From positions 1 through 64,000 of the forward strand of contig JAVTVJ010000777.1 in NCBI GenBank assembly GCA_034509425.1: 64,000 nt of DNA, read 5' to 3'. Position 1 is the stretch's first letter. Every line of letters begins with the position of its first letter. Source of the stretch: Eopsaltria australis. Lineage: Eukaryota > Chordata > Aves > Passeriformes > Petroicidae. Position numbers and translations under genes: made by a program. Below, piece by piece: positions 40,901-52,167 of the stretch. A model generated the notes under the pieces. That model was not told where the DNA came from and made no database searches. It saw only the letters and a program-made list of their open reading frames with translations.

Positions 40901-42623
40901 GAAAGTAACTGGAATGAATATATCTACTACAAAAATTAAACAAAAAGACATTATTTTTTCACTACAGTCAAGCCACAGATTATATATGACACAGAAACAA
41001 CTACTTGCTGGATGTATATTTCCATTTATAAATATCATTTCTTAGATTTACAAGGGTCAAGTGAAAGCACTGCAGGAGATTCCTATGTGAACTTTATCTG
41101 CAATTTGATCCTTGCATGGTATGCTGTCTAAGCATTACACTGTACTATAATTTAATACTGAACATACACTTCAGCAGTTACAAATGATAGACTATTTAAA
41201 AGCATAACTGGAACCCAGAGATGTACAAAAGCATTCAAAACAGCATTTTATTTTGGACTGGGGAGATGAAAGGTTGAGTTGGGATAGGGTCTCTAAAAGC
41301 ATAAAGAAGTGGCTCATCCCTAAAGGATTAAAAAATGGCCACTGTCATTTTAAAAATAACTTGTATAGGTTTGATAAACAGTGATGCTATTTTAAGCCTA
41401 AGACTATGAAAGTGTATAGATATCCCAAAGTTTTCACAGCACTAGAGAAAAAAAAACAAACCTTAACGTTTTATTATCATCGTAATCCCTTCTGACCCGT
41501 CTAAAGCATGCTATTTAATGATGCTTGCTGAGAAAACAGAGGGAAGGCTCAGTAGAAGACAGTCTCAGATCATGTGTTTCATTTCAGGCTGGGGCTTGGG
41601 TTTGCTCCTCCTCTTCTTTTCAAATAAACATGAGCAGTTATGCAACCCTCTGTAAAATCCAAAAAAAACTGAACCCTCCCAAACCTGCCCATGTAGAGTC
41701 TGCAAAACATGAACAGGGAAACTGGTTGTCAGCAGCATTTCCTACATGATTCGAAGCTGTCAGCGTTTAAGATGCTATTCACATGCGTGTTCAGCACCTT
41801 GTAGCATACAACCAACTCCCCCTTGGAATAATTTCATCAACGTACAAGAGCTTTCACCCAGGACTGGAGAAATATTTGCAACCGCAGGTGATCTGGCGGA
41901 GGAGGGGTTGTATTTCTTTTCAAACGAGCTAGACAAGGTTACAGATTAATTCACAGGATTTTGTCTCGTCCTTGTTTTCCACCACGGAGCACTCGGCTGT
42001 ATTACCCCGCAGGCTCCAGTCTCCCATACCTGATGCTGTTTTTGTGGAGGACGCTATACAGCAGCGGCTCTCGAAGACGAAGCCCCTCCAGCTACCCCCT
42101 TGGGGATTCCACGGGGGAAAAAAAAAAAAAAAGAAACGGCAAATAGCCTCTCCGCATCGGTCTCCATAAAAGGGGACCGCTACCTCTACACCAGCGTACC
42201 AAGTAGCAGCAGCTGAGGCGGCTGAGGCTTTGTTGTTGACTGAGGAGCATTTAGTGCGTGCGCGCAAGGTGGCTCCTTCCCGGCTCCTCCGGGAGCCTCC
42301 CGCGGGGGCAGCGCGGGGCTCGCCAGCCGCCCGCAGCCAGCCTCCAGCATCGCCCAGCCACGGACCTGCAGCCACCAGCAGCCGGGAAGCTGCCCGGGTC
42401 CCCCGCTGGCTGCGGCCGGGCGTCCCTTCTCGATGGCGACCGGGGGATGCGGCTGTGGAGCCCATCCTCATGGCAGGCAAAGGCGCGCAGCTCCGCGCCA
42501 AGCCCCGCTCCCAGCCGGCCCCTTGCCCCGGTTCCCGGAGGGAAGCGCAGAACATCGGGGGCACAGCGCAGAGGTGAACCCCACGGAGGGACGTGGAGCC
42601 GACGCCCGCAGCCCCCCGCGGGC

Positions 42624-42633
42624 GTTACGTAAC
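42624..42633. promoter_or_regulatory. Perfect D-box palindrome (PAR-bZIP / E4BP4 site)
   Basis: GTTACGTAAC, an exact 10-bp palindrome matching the RTTAYGTAAY site bound by DBP, TEF, HLF and NFIL3. It lies in the CpG island about 280 bp downstream of the predicted exon-1 donor. The match is seen directly. Binding is inferred. Confidence 0.55.
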
Positions 42634-42911
42634 GACGGCGGCGGCCGCACCGGGCTGGGCTCGGGCACCCCTCCGATGGGGGATGGCACCGGGAGGAGAC
42701 ACCGGGGCCGCCAGACCCCCGACAGCGCCTCCAGACCCCTGCCAGCGCCCCCTCCCCTTGCGCCTTCGACAACCGAGCGGCGATCGATTAGCGGCGCGAT
42801 AGGAAGGAGGGAGCGGGCGCGGGACACGATGCGCACCCCACCCACCCCCCGCGGAGCGGTGCTCGCCCGGCCCGGCCTGGCCCGTCCCGGGAGCGGCGGC
42901 GGCGCACTCAC

Positions 42912-42990
42912 CGCCGGCTGCGGAGGGCGGCAGGTCTAGCGGGGCTGCCCAGTCCGTCCGGCGCGCTCGGGAGCAACCGCGGTGTCCGCA
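42912..42990 (-). other. TPPP: Predicted non-coding first exon of TPPP
   Basis: The start codon sits 4 nt inside its exon, so an upstream non-coding exon is required. The best donor in the CpG island on minus is CCGGCG|GTGAGTGCG, placing the exon end at 42912. CCAAT at about 43036 and GC boxes from 43052 upward would put the start of transcription roughly between 42,950 and 43,000. The 5' limit given is an estimate. A weaker alternative donor, CATCAG|GTATGGGAG, ends at 42030. Confidence 0.55.
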
Positions 42991-43033
42991 GCCGGCGCGG
43001 CCGTTCCAGCGGCACCGCCCTCCCCGCGCGCCC

Positions 43034-43038
43034 ATTGG
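43034..43038 (-). promoter_or_regulatory. CCAAT box (NF-Y type)
   Basis: The plus strand reads CGCCCATTGGCGGG, so minus reads CCGCCAATGGGCG. A related word, CGCCCATAGGCGG, occurs 38 bp further upstream at about 43070-43082, with GC boxes between the two. The orientation and distance fit the TPPP minus-strand promoter. Confidence 0.6.
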
Positions 43039-43499
43039 CGGGCGCACGGCGCCGCCCGCCCGCCGCGAGCGCCCATAGGCGGTGCACTCCGCCCGGCCGG
43101 GCCCGCGCCCGGCCCCCGCGCGCGGCTGAGGGGCGATGGGGCGGCCGCCGCCGCCTTACATGGGCCGCCGGCCCGGGGGGCCGTGCTCCCGCCCGCCCCG
43201 TTTCCCCCGTTATCTCCGTTTGCCCTGCTTGCCCCTGCCGCCCGGCGCACGGCAACAGGTGGAACCTCGCCCCGCTCGCGCATCCCGTGCCTCCCCCACC
43301 CCATACACTGAGGGGGACCAATGTCCTCTGTGTCCTGCCGCGCTCTGGCAGGTTTGGGTGTGGATGGCCGCTCGGCTGTGCTCGGAGCTGGGGTTGTCGA
43401 TGTAAATGAAAAACCATGTGAAAGACTGGGCTGTGTGGTGCAGCGGACGTTCAGTAAAAGCCTCACTTTCCCTTAGCTTGCCTCTCGCCTGGGAGCAGC

Positions 43500-44074
43500 C
43501 GGAGGCCGGCACAGCGGAGAGGCGCAGCCACCAATCTAGTCTAGAGCAATCCCATCCAAAATCCTAGAGCACCGACACAGTCCGGGAGTCAGCAGGAATT
43601 TAGTGCCGTTGTGCACCCTCATTTGTGAATTTATAACCAGAGTCCAATGACCCTGCAGAGCCTGGTGCTCTGTAACTTGATTGCTGCTGTGCTGGAATGA
43701 AGTTAAAACAATCTACCGCAGTCGTGAGGGAGGAAAGCAAAATGCTAATGTGCAATAGATTTTCAGTTTTTTAAATGCAGGAGATATGTATGGCTAGTTT
43801 TTTAATTGGTCATATACCTATACTCGCCTCAGGATGCACAATAGTTTACAAACTATTATAAAACTAGATCATAAACTCTAGTTTCAGTAACTTAAGGTAA
43901 TTCTTGAAATTACACAGAATTTCATAAAGGGACTTTAAAGGACCCTTCACGTTAGGGTTGAGTTTGGCTGTAGTATGAGTGAATGTTTTGTGGTAGTGTA
44001 GGGCAAATGCAGTTGTGATCTCTCATAAGAGCAAAATCAAAGTAATCTGCAAACTCCACCAAATCATTCTCTCC
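43500..44074. other. Upstream flank without recognised features
   Basis: AT-rich sequence between the CpG island and the first upstream repeat. I see no exon, repeat family or strong motif. Confidence 0.6.
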
Positions 44075-44079
44075 GGGGC

Positions 44080-44115
44080 TGCTCAAAATCCCTTCATCCC
44101 CCAGCCTGTATTGGT
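44080..44115 (-). mobile_element. Short CR1 LINE fragment
   Basis: The plus strand reads GGGGCTGCTCAAAATCCC, TTCATCCCCCAGCCTGTATT, which is reverse-complemented CR1 ORF2 3' sequence. Only about 35 bp are recognisable, at the edge of a repeat-rich stretch. Confidence 0.6.
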
Positions 44116-44348
44116 AGTCAGTAGTGAAACGAAACATGTTCTTGGTAGGCACAGACATACAAACATTTCCGCAATACGTATGTGCATACACATACATGGA
44201 CAGCTCCACAGATCAATACAATCAGAAACACTCAGCACTCACACAAGCACAAAGAGCACCAATGGTGTTATCTTGTTGCCCTTTGGCAAATCAGTATGAA
44301 AGAGTATTATTAGGAAATATATATGCATATGTGTAATGTGGATTCCTC

Positions 44349-45110
44349 CAGTAGCTGACCTTAGGTAGTCTGTCCCTGGATCTACAATGTGCCCCACTGC
44401 TATGCCCTGGACATACGAGTTCCTAAGACTTGCAATTCCACTGTAGTTGCTTTTCATCATCACCCACAGATACTCACCATGATCTCCTGGTACCTGGATC
44501 TCTGATCTTCTTGGCTGCTGTGCCCTCACAAATGAACTCCTCTCCAAGGGCTGGTACAGACCTCCTCACTCACATGCACCAGGGTTCTCTCAGTAGCTGA
44601 GCTTAGACGCACAGTCCATCCAATAACTGGCTGCGGATCCCAGGTCACTCAGTTGCTGGCAAATGGACACACTATTCCCCAGACCCCACAGTCCCACTCC
44701 AGCTGCTGGTACAGATTTCCTTGCACACAGCAGCACATAAACATGCACACTGTGGATCTCTCCTGGGCAAATACCACCCAATATCTTACATAGGCCTTCC
44801 TTCCAGCCTGGATCACTGTTGTCTCCAGCTTCCTCCCACACTGGTGTACAAACACACAGAGACACATGCAGTCTCTCAGATGACCTTCAGATTTTACATC
44901 CTCTCCATCAGTTGGTGTAGATTTCTTGGTCCCCTTGGAAGTCAGCTTCTCCAATTGCCTTACTTTCAGAGATATACTTGCTTCCCAAGCCTCTTAATCT
45001 CTTTTCCACCTAGTTTGACTTGATATTTACACTCTCACTTGGTCCTATTGCTCGCACCACTCCCTGATCTGCAGTGCAGTTGCTGGTACTTGTTTTTACT
45101 CACTCCACTC
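44349..45110. repeat. Degenerate tandem repeat field
   Basis: CAGTAGCTGACCTTAG at 44349 recurs as CAGTAGCTGAGCTTAGAC at 44591, about 242 bp later. A core near CAGCTGCTGGTACAGATTTC recurs with decay at about 44434, 44546, 44698, 44908 and 45072. Copies are strongly diverged and spacing is irregular. It may be an old satellite or a repeat-bearing part of a retroviral element. I cannot name the family. Open frames of about 100 aa here follow the repeat and are not conserved proteins. Confidence 0.55.
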
Positions 45111-45449
45111 TCTTCAGTTGATGACTCTGCTGATTTGCAAGCCCTGTAATCCCTTGTCCAATTTCAGTTGCACACACTTAGACATCCAGACAATCATATC
45201 CATACAGAACAGTCCACTCATTCAGGAAAATAATTAGAAATGTAATTTAGAAAGAAGGCAGGACAGTAGGTGATGATTGGGTGTGGGTCATGGCCAGACA
45301 AGCAAACTGCCCAGCAACCTGTTTACACATGGGCAACTGCTTTTGTCCTCTTAGCCCTCTATGACACATTTCCTCTAAGCCAAGATGAGTCCTCCCTTCC
45401 TCTGTCTTTGGTTTTGTCCCCGAGATCAGCCAGAAGATATCTTGTACAA

Positions 45450-45665
45450 TCGTAAGATTCCCTGAATGTCAGGGGAGGTTCAGACATGATGCCTGGAAAC
45501 ATTTCTTTACCAGGAGGATGGTCATATCCTGGAACAGGTCTCCTGTAGAGGTTGCTGATGCTCCGTGCCTGTCAGTGTGTGAGGTATTTGGACAATGTCC
45601 TTAAAAACAAGCTTTAACTTTGGATCAGCCCTGTCACAATCAATCAGGCAGTTGGACTTGATGAA
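45450..45665 (+). mobile_element. CR1-like LINE 3' end preceding a microsatellite
   Basis: Ordered phrases: TCAGGGGAGGTTCAGACATG, AACATTTCTTTACCAGGAGG, GGTCATATCCTGGAACAGGT, TTTGGATCAGCCCTG, and CAGGCAGTTGGACTTGATGA. These match the 3' end of an avian CR1 subfamily in plus orientation. The terminal short repeat of the LINE appears to have seeded the pentanucleotide array that follows. Confidence 0.75.
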
Positions 45666-45666
45666 C

Positions 45667-45787
45667 ATTCTATTCTATTCTATTCTATTCTATTCTATTC
45701 TATTCTATTCTATTCTATTCTGTTCTGTTCTGTTCTGTTCTGTCCTGTCCTGTCCTGTCCTGTCCTATCCTATCCTATCCTATTCCT
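45667..45787 (+). repeat. Compound pentanucleotide microsatellite in four blocks
   Basis: Ten TATTC units (45671-45720), then four TGTTC, five TGTCC and three TATCC units up to 45780, then TATTCCTATG. Each block differs from the next by one transition. The array is open in one plus frame, which produces a repetitive Ser/Leu/Phe/Tyr/Cys peptide, an artefact of 15-nt periodicity. Confidence 0.95.
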
Positions 45788-46481
45788 ATGCATCCCACAG
45801 TGTGTGTTATACTCTCTAGACAGTAGCCCTGACTTCAACCCCTAAGTTTGTCTGGAAAGCCTTTTCAGACTCATCTGCTGTGTTTCAGACCTGGATGATG
45901 ACCATCAGCTCTCTTTTGTGACACTCCTGAGACTGGGGCAGGGAATCTTTTTTCTGAGTTCCCCATAAAGATGAAGGTTCCTCTGCTTGATATTGTTGTT
46001 CTGTACCAAATTTAGAGCGTGGAGATGAGCTTTTTATCAAAGAACCTAAAAATACTTATTTCTGGTCACACTTTGAAGACCCTATGTTTTCAGATGGAGA
46101 GGGTTTTAGAGATTTAATTTAGCATTTTAATTTAATTTAATTTAGTAATTTAGTTCCTACTCCTGAAGTCATACTGTTAAAAATGTGGCATCATGAAGTT
46201 TTGGCGAAGACAAATGAGTCACAAAAAGAAATCAGTGATACCTCAGGGCACGTATGTGCTGCCAACCTAATCCATATCAACCTCCTTTCCACCCTTTAGT
46301 TCACAGTCTACCTGGTACTTCCCTCTCCAGTGGCCAGGATAGGGATGACACAAAATGTTGGTCCCATGATTTCATTCTTTCAACTGGTGTTTGTTATTCA
46401 AGATGCTTGTCTTTTACATCTCCCAAACTAATTTTTAGAAAATTCTAGTATAAGATGACAAAATCCCATTTTTGGATTATC

Positions 46482-47538
46482 TGTATTTGGGTTACATGAC
46501 AAGGTTTTGGAGGCAAGTAAGCTACGGGGTGGCTTCCATGAGAAGATACCAGAAACTGTCCCTGTGTCAGAAAGAGTCAGCTCCAGCTGGCTCTGACGGA
46601 CCTGCTGCTGGCCAAAGCTGAGCCTGGTGGCAGCACACAGTGATAGTGTATTTAACAAGGGGGAAAAAATGCTGCACAACAGCAGCCGATGGGCAAGAGA
46701 ATGGTACCGACAGCTATTCAGACCCCAAGGTCAGGAGGTGAAGAAGGAGTGGGAGGAGGTGTTCCAGCCACTAGAGGAGAGATTTCCCTGCAGCCTGTGG
46801 CACAGCCCATGGTGAGCTGTGCCCCTGCAGCACATGGAGCGGACATCCACCCTGCAGCCTGTGGAGGATCCTGTGTCCAAGAAGGCAGATGCTCCCTGAA
46901 GGAATTTGTGTAACCGAAGAAGAAAAAGCCCATCCTAGAGCTCTGGCAGCACCTGTAACCCCATGGAGAGGAGCCCATGATGAAACAGGTTTTCTGGCAG
47001 GACCTGTGACCCCATCTGGGGATCCACACTGGAACAGTCTGTTCCTGAAGGACTGCACCCTGTGGAAAAGACCCCCACTGGTGCAGTTAATGAAGAACTG
47101 CAGCCCATGGGAAGGACCTGTGTTGAAGAATTTTGTGAAAGACTGTCTCCCATGGGAGGCACCCCATGCTGGAGGAAGAGTATAAGGAGGAAGAGACAAA
47201 GCATTACAAACTGATCTGAACCCCTATTCCTTGTTACCCTGCACTGTTCAGGAGGAGGAGATAAAGAAGTCAAGACTGAAGTTGAGCCCCAGAAGGAAAA
47301 ATCAGTGGGAGGAACATGGTTTAGGATTTGTTTTTATTTCATATTATCCTACTTTTGATTGGCAATAAATTAAATTAATTTCCCCACACTGCATCTGTTT
47401 TGGCCAGGACAGTTATTACTGAGTCATCCTTGCCCTTATCTTGACTTGTGATCCTTCTGTCACAACTCCTGTTGAGGCAGGGGAGTGATAGTTGGATTGG
47501 TGGGCACCTTGAAGTCTGGCCAAGGTCAACCCAACATA
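46482..47538 (+). mobile_element. Long ERVL-like solo LTR (about 1.06 kb) with internal repeats
   Basis: Begins TGTATTTGGGTTACATGACA and ends near GGTCAACCCAACA. Flanks carry TTATC at 46477-46481 and 47539-47543, a 5-bp duplication. The U3 part contains several copies of a degenerate 40-50 bp motif built on CCATGGGA, GGACC and CACTGGA between about 46,790 and 47,170. A polyadenylation signal AATAAA is at 47364-47369. The word order fits a known avian LTR family in which the same 'good' repeats occur. No retroviral coding region adjoins. The 142-aa, 112-aa and 103-aa open frames over it are repeat artefacts. The exact right end (47536 or 47538) is uncertain. Confidence 0.85.
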
Positions 47539-47543
47539 TTATC

Positions 47544-50500
47544 ACACTATCTTAATAAAGTAATGTAACGTTGGGTTAATCTTAATCCTGTATGGAAATT
47601 AACTTCTTCCATATTTTAAAGAAAATTTGGCAGTTCTTCTTTGTCTGCATTTATTTTAATTTTTAGCCCAAGAATGCTGTCATTGTGTCCTATATGTGCC
47701 TTGGACATTTTTTTCAAAAAATGAAATAATGTGAATGCCAGCATACATGTTGAGGATTTCTACAGCACTCAGTACACTTATGTTACATAATACAATTACA
47801 TTGTTACAAATAATTCCTGAGAGTTCCCAGAAGCCCTCTCTCATCCTTGCACAAAGAGTGATTTTTCTCAGTCCAGAGAAGAATCTATTCAGCTGTACAC
47901 TGATGAGACAGTAGTGCTCTGCCACAGAATAGGGCCTCGCAGAAAATCTGGGGAGTAGTCCAACCCTTGATTATCTTGGTCTCATCAGGAAGTCTATTCT
48001 CTCGCAAGAGAGAAGACCCTTGACCACAACCTGGAGATCTCACTATCTTATCCTAAGATTAGCTGTATTTCCCCAGGAGGTTAGTACAGCTGTGTTTGTA
48101 GGCTGTTGCTGTGGATGAAGCATACCATCTTTTCTTTTCGGCACAGGGCAATTGTGTGGGTTCCCATGAGACCTGATTTGATGATTTTTCAGTGTGACCT
48201 AGCATTTTAAATTCTCTTTTGCTCTTCTAAACAGACTAAATGACTGATCAAATGTCATTGTCTCTGACATACTCTTGTTGAACACTCCCAGGCTACTGCA
48301 GCAGAAGTACATATCCTTAGAATCCAGGAATGGAGCAGAGTGCAGGCGCTGCCTTTACCCTGGGTCCCACTGGGATTTTCAGAGTACGAAATTTCTACAA
48401 GCTGCAGTTTAAGGGTGAACTTTCTTGCCTCTGGTCTGATGGCTACAGACATCTTTCTACAGAGAGTAGAAAACTTGCTCTATATTTTCCCTTTCCAGAG
48501 CTACACAGTAAGAAAAGCACAACCAGATTTCATGTTGAATTTGAAAATATTACTGATTTTAATTAACACTACATGAAGTACACAATTCTATCAAATCTAT
48601 TAAAAATAAAAATGTATATATTTCCCTACTTCATCCTCTCCATCAACTAACATGCCATTTCTTTTGTTTCAAGACAAAGTCTTCTGGGAGGGATACTGAT
48701 CTCTTTCCTGCATTTGACACAGCTTATTTTCGAACTTCTATACTTACTGCCCATTTCTGTTATTTCCATGTCTATCCTTATATGAATTCTGTTCAAAAGT
48801 TTTGTTATTTTAATTTTTTTTTTTTTTTTGCTATTTCTTCCTTCCTTTCCTGGTTCTCCACAAGACACAAAATTCTTTCCTGCTTAGACAGCTCCTTTGC
48901 TAATACATTAAGCCAGTTCCACCAGAGTTGGAAAACTTTGTGGCCAACATTAGTTCCCAGATTGAGAGACATGAGATGTAACACTGACAAAATGGTAGAT
49001 TACATAAATCTTATGTTACTCAGTGAATCAGAAGATATGTCCTGTCTTGAGCCAGAACTAGTATAGAGTAAATAAAAGGATTTCTTGAGCCATCAGGCCT
49101 GGGTAGGGAAATGTATCACCAAGATCATATAATTATTATGAAAGGTCACTTTAATTCACTTGTAAATTTCAAATATGATAAGTTTAAATCAGAAATTTGT
49201 GTGAATCAAAGAGCATTAATTTGGTTGAAACTTCCATCAAAATTATAGAATAATTCTTAAATGCCTAGTAGGCACTTCATTTAGAAAAATAGAGGTCATT
49301 CAGTTTCTTCCTTGTTTTAACTGCTTCTTGGAATAGTTACAGGAACTAAAAATCCATCAAGCCTACTCCATCTTGTGAAAATTATGTACAGCTTTCCAAG
49401 TTATACCAATAGTCATAAATATTGTCATTTGTATATCTAATGCAACATACATATTGTCAATATGCCATACAATGTTACACACAGTCAATTTATGTACAAC
49501 TATGTGTATAGTTGTAGTCATTTACAGGAGGGCAAAATTAGCTACCAGATACCCACTAGTAGTACAAATGTATTTCTAAATATATGAAGTTGCAAGGACT
49601 ATTTAGTTGCATGTACGGTGTGGCAGAATTTCAGATCGGTAGCTGAGCATAAAGGGCCATTCTCATGAACAGAAAGTTTGACTTAGGACATTCTGTATTT
49701 TGCAATATGCAGTCCTGTAACTTTGTACAGAAGCTAATCTGATTATATTTAAGGATTCAGGACTGCTCACCACTTTTACTGAAATATAAATTATTGATAA
49801 AATCATGCAGATATGGAAGCCAGACTACTGGAGATGTGCACACGTATTAATGAAATAACTTGATCAGTCTAACAGTACAGAGCATAGTCCTGCAAATGAC
49901 TGACCATGATAAAATTTTCATTGCCAAAGCTTCCATCAAAAATTGTAATGAAAAGTTAAGTTTCAATAGAGCTTCAGAAGCTGTAAAATTTAAAACACCC
50001 TTTTTCACTCAGTGTTCTCTGTTGCACATAAACCCTTTTTGGGAGAACTCGTCATATGATCTTTCTCTCAGAAGGAATGCTGTTCCAATTTCTATTACAT
50101 TCTCTTCCCCAATGCCCTTCCAAAAAGTGAAAACTAACAAAAAGTAGGACAATGCAGAACAACTGTGGAAAGGATAAACTTTGCATCACATTCAGTGCTT
50201 TGGATCACCCTTTAAGAAATATGGATTCCAGTAGTGTATTTTGTACAGGCTTTCCATAGAGAACTTAACAATGCTCTCAATTTCCCTCTGCACCTGTTTT
50301 GTGCACATAAATTGGGGATAGTAACAGGATGCCTGAGTAGAGTATTTGTCCACATGTCAAACAGGGAATTTTATACTCTGATGTGTCAAAATACTGCTAT
50401 AGGTAGATTATTTTGTGTCAGGCTATGAATGGGAATACCTGAGACAGGAAAATGCTACTTCTGCTCTAGGAATATAAAGCTCTTGCGGTGAACAAGAACA

Positions 50501-52160
50501 AGTTCATTTAAGGAGGAAAAGAACTCAGGCATAAAAATGGGGTTAAATCAGGCATGAATTGCTAGAGGACATTCAAAGCCTCTAATCCTGAAGTATAGTA
50601 TGTCCTTGCTTTTTGCGGGGGGAGAGAGGGGAGGAGGCTGCTTTGGTTTTGTTTGTGTTTTGTGTGTGTGTGCACATGGAGCGGCCATATAAGTCATGTC
50701 AGGTAAAAAACAAAGCTACACTGGGGATCAGGCTTCTAGAATAGTCTCAGATCACATTTAAATGCTTATGGTTGAATGATCACTAAAATCATGTCAGTTG
50801 AGTTACTCAGAGCAAACATGATATATTTTGTCAGCTTTGTACTTTTATATTGCATGTATATCCTATTTAGGAGAAGAACAATAACTAATTCTCTGACTGC
50901 ATCACAGAGATGCAGAAGGAAAATACTTGATATGACACAAGGGAAAAAAACCCACAAACAACAATAGAAACCCACCCATTAGTACTAAACTATCAAACAA
51001 AAAACCTTTCAGCAATGGATATTTGTTTAATATGCTCCTACACTCTTGTTACAGCAAAAGAACTTCTAATAAGAGCCACAAGAATTAATTCGTCTCATAT
51101 GACAGAGAGGTGTGAAAATAACTGGAATCAAAGGGGCAAGTTCTTCAGGTTTCTAAGGATGTCAAAGTCCTTAAGGCAGTTGACTACAATATACTCAAAG
51201 TTGTGATTTAGCAGCTACCATCTTATCTGAGCTCTAATAGCTCAGGTTCCAAAGCTCTGGTTCTGTGAATTGTTACATTCCCCTGTAAGCTAATGATTCA
51301 TAAATAATTGGCTTAAAATAATATTGATTTGGTTTATTAAGTACAAACGGAAAATATTTTTTTAAAGCGGTATTAGTCTACCAGTTGGGTAAAACAGAAA
51401 AGTGCTAAGCAAAAAACTAAAATGAAATATAAGGGTTATAAAAAAACCATCATGCATGATAGAGAAATCTCTGTGAAAATTATTTGGCAAAGTTTTACAG
51501 TATGTACCATGGTCTACCTTTTTTCCCAACAGAATAAGTCAGCAATAAAGCCACTAAATTTTGCCCTGCTATTTTTCATATATTGAACTACACCCAGAAG
51601 CAACTAAAAAAATCTGAAGTCACATAATGACTGTCTCAGAACACCTCTGTCAGTTCATGTCTAGAATAGTATTTTGTAAAATAAATCAGAGCACTGTGTT
51701 GCACGGCCACCAGTCTGATAACCCAGTCTTGTGCTTCCTCTGATAGCAAGAAGGAAAGATGAGTACACTGATTGATGTAGCTTCTTATTTTGGATTCTAG
51801 AGATTTTTAATTTAAAGTAGAACTAGTTTCAAAAATAGGTATTTTTTTAAAGTAAAACACTTCAGAGGTAAAATTCATGATGTTTTCCCTTTTTTGAGCC
51901 AAAGGGGGAAAATAGCACTGAGTGAAAGAGACAGAATTTTCCACTATACTTCCTGGAGCAGCATACAACAGTAGCATTGCAGAGGAACAAAAATATCGGG
52001 ACTGGTATGAATCAAGTATGAATGCAAATACATGAGTGAATGCAGATGGGAGAAAACAAACAAAAAGTGCCGGTAACACCTAGACCAGTGGGCGTGTTTA
52101 TCCTGCCTGGGAAGCCACTTGCTTTAGGTAGAGGAGCTGGTGATCCACATCGCAGCTTGC
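47544..52160. other. Intergenic stretch, no gene recognised
   Basis: AT-rich sequence with poly-T near 48815-48830, a GT-rich patch near 50640-50675, and no recognisable repeat family or credible open frame. Confidence 0.6.
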
Positions 52161-52167
52161 ATGAGCA

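Larger units (their letters stand above)
30131..42911 (-). other. TPPP: TPPP intron 1 (about 12.8 kb)
   Basis: Runs from the predicted donor GTGAGTGCG (42911-42903) to the acceptor TTTGTAG ending at 30131. From 30131 to about 41,950 I see no repeats of recognisable family and no credible exon. The content is AT-rich with homopolymers (poly-T near 30445, poly-T near 37210) and a TA array near 34950. The last kilobase is CpG island. Confidence 0.7.
830..42990 (-). other. TPPP: TPPP gene locus (partial, 3' end outside window)
   Basis: This is the span of the single recognisable gene. It is transcribed from the CpG island near 43 kb toward position 1. It is assembled from a predicted non-coding exon (donor at 42912), a coding exon (30130-29909) and a second coding exon (983-830). 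Intron phases agree: the first coding exon ends with two bases of a Lys codon and the second supplies the third. The second ends on a codon boundary after Gly-Val-Thr, as family members do before Lys-Ala. The last coding exon, which in the family carries the conserved C-terminal Gly/Lys-rich segment, is not in the window. The upstream limit is uncertain because no TSS can be read directly. Known family role: TPPP binds and bundles microtubules and is prominent in oligodendrocytes. Confidence 0.85.
41990..43500. promoter_or_regulatory. TPPP: CpG island promoter of TPPP
   Basis: G+C and CpG rise abruptly from the AT-rich background at about 41,990 and fall again by about 43,500, with the densest part at about 42,240-43,200. 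It spans the predicted first exon and both flanks. No TATA box is visible upstream of that exon. On the minus strand there are a CCAAT box at 43038-43034 and GC boxes (GGGCGG) at 43057-43052 and 43094-43089, the layout of a broad TATA-less promoter. Many overlapping long open frames here on both strands result from low stop-codon frequency in GC-rich DNA. None resembles a protein I know. Confidence 0.88.

Noticed and set aside
41929..42564. 211-aa open frame on minus in the CpG island
   Set aside because: GC-rich DNA has few stops. The translation is low-complexity Arg/Gly/Ala/Pro, includes a poly-Phe run from the poly-A tract, and resembles no protein I know.
42251..43466. Many overlapping 100-176 aa frames on both strands
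   Set aside because: They overlap each other in all frames and lie over promoter and first-exon sequence, typical of CpG-island shadows.
45595..45819. 74-aa frame with FYSIL/CSVL repeats
   Set aside because: It is the translation of the pentanucleotide microsatellite, open only because the unit repeats every 15 nt.
46627..47273. Several 74-142 aa frames on both strands
   Set aside because: They follow the internal repeats of the LTR at 46482-47538.
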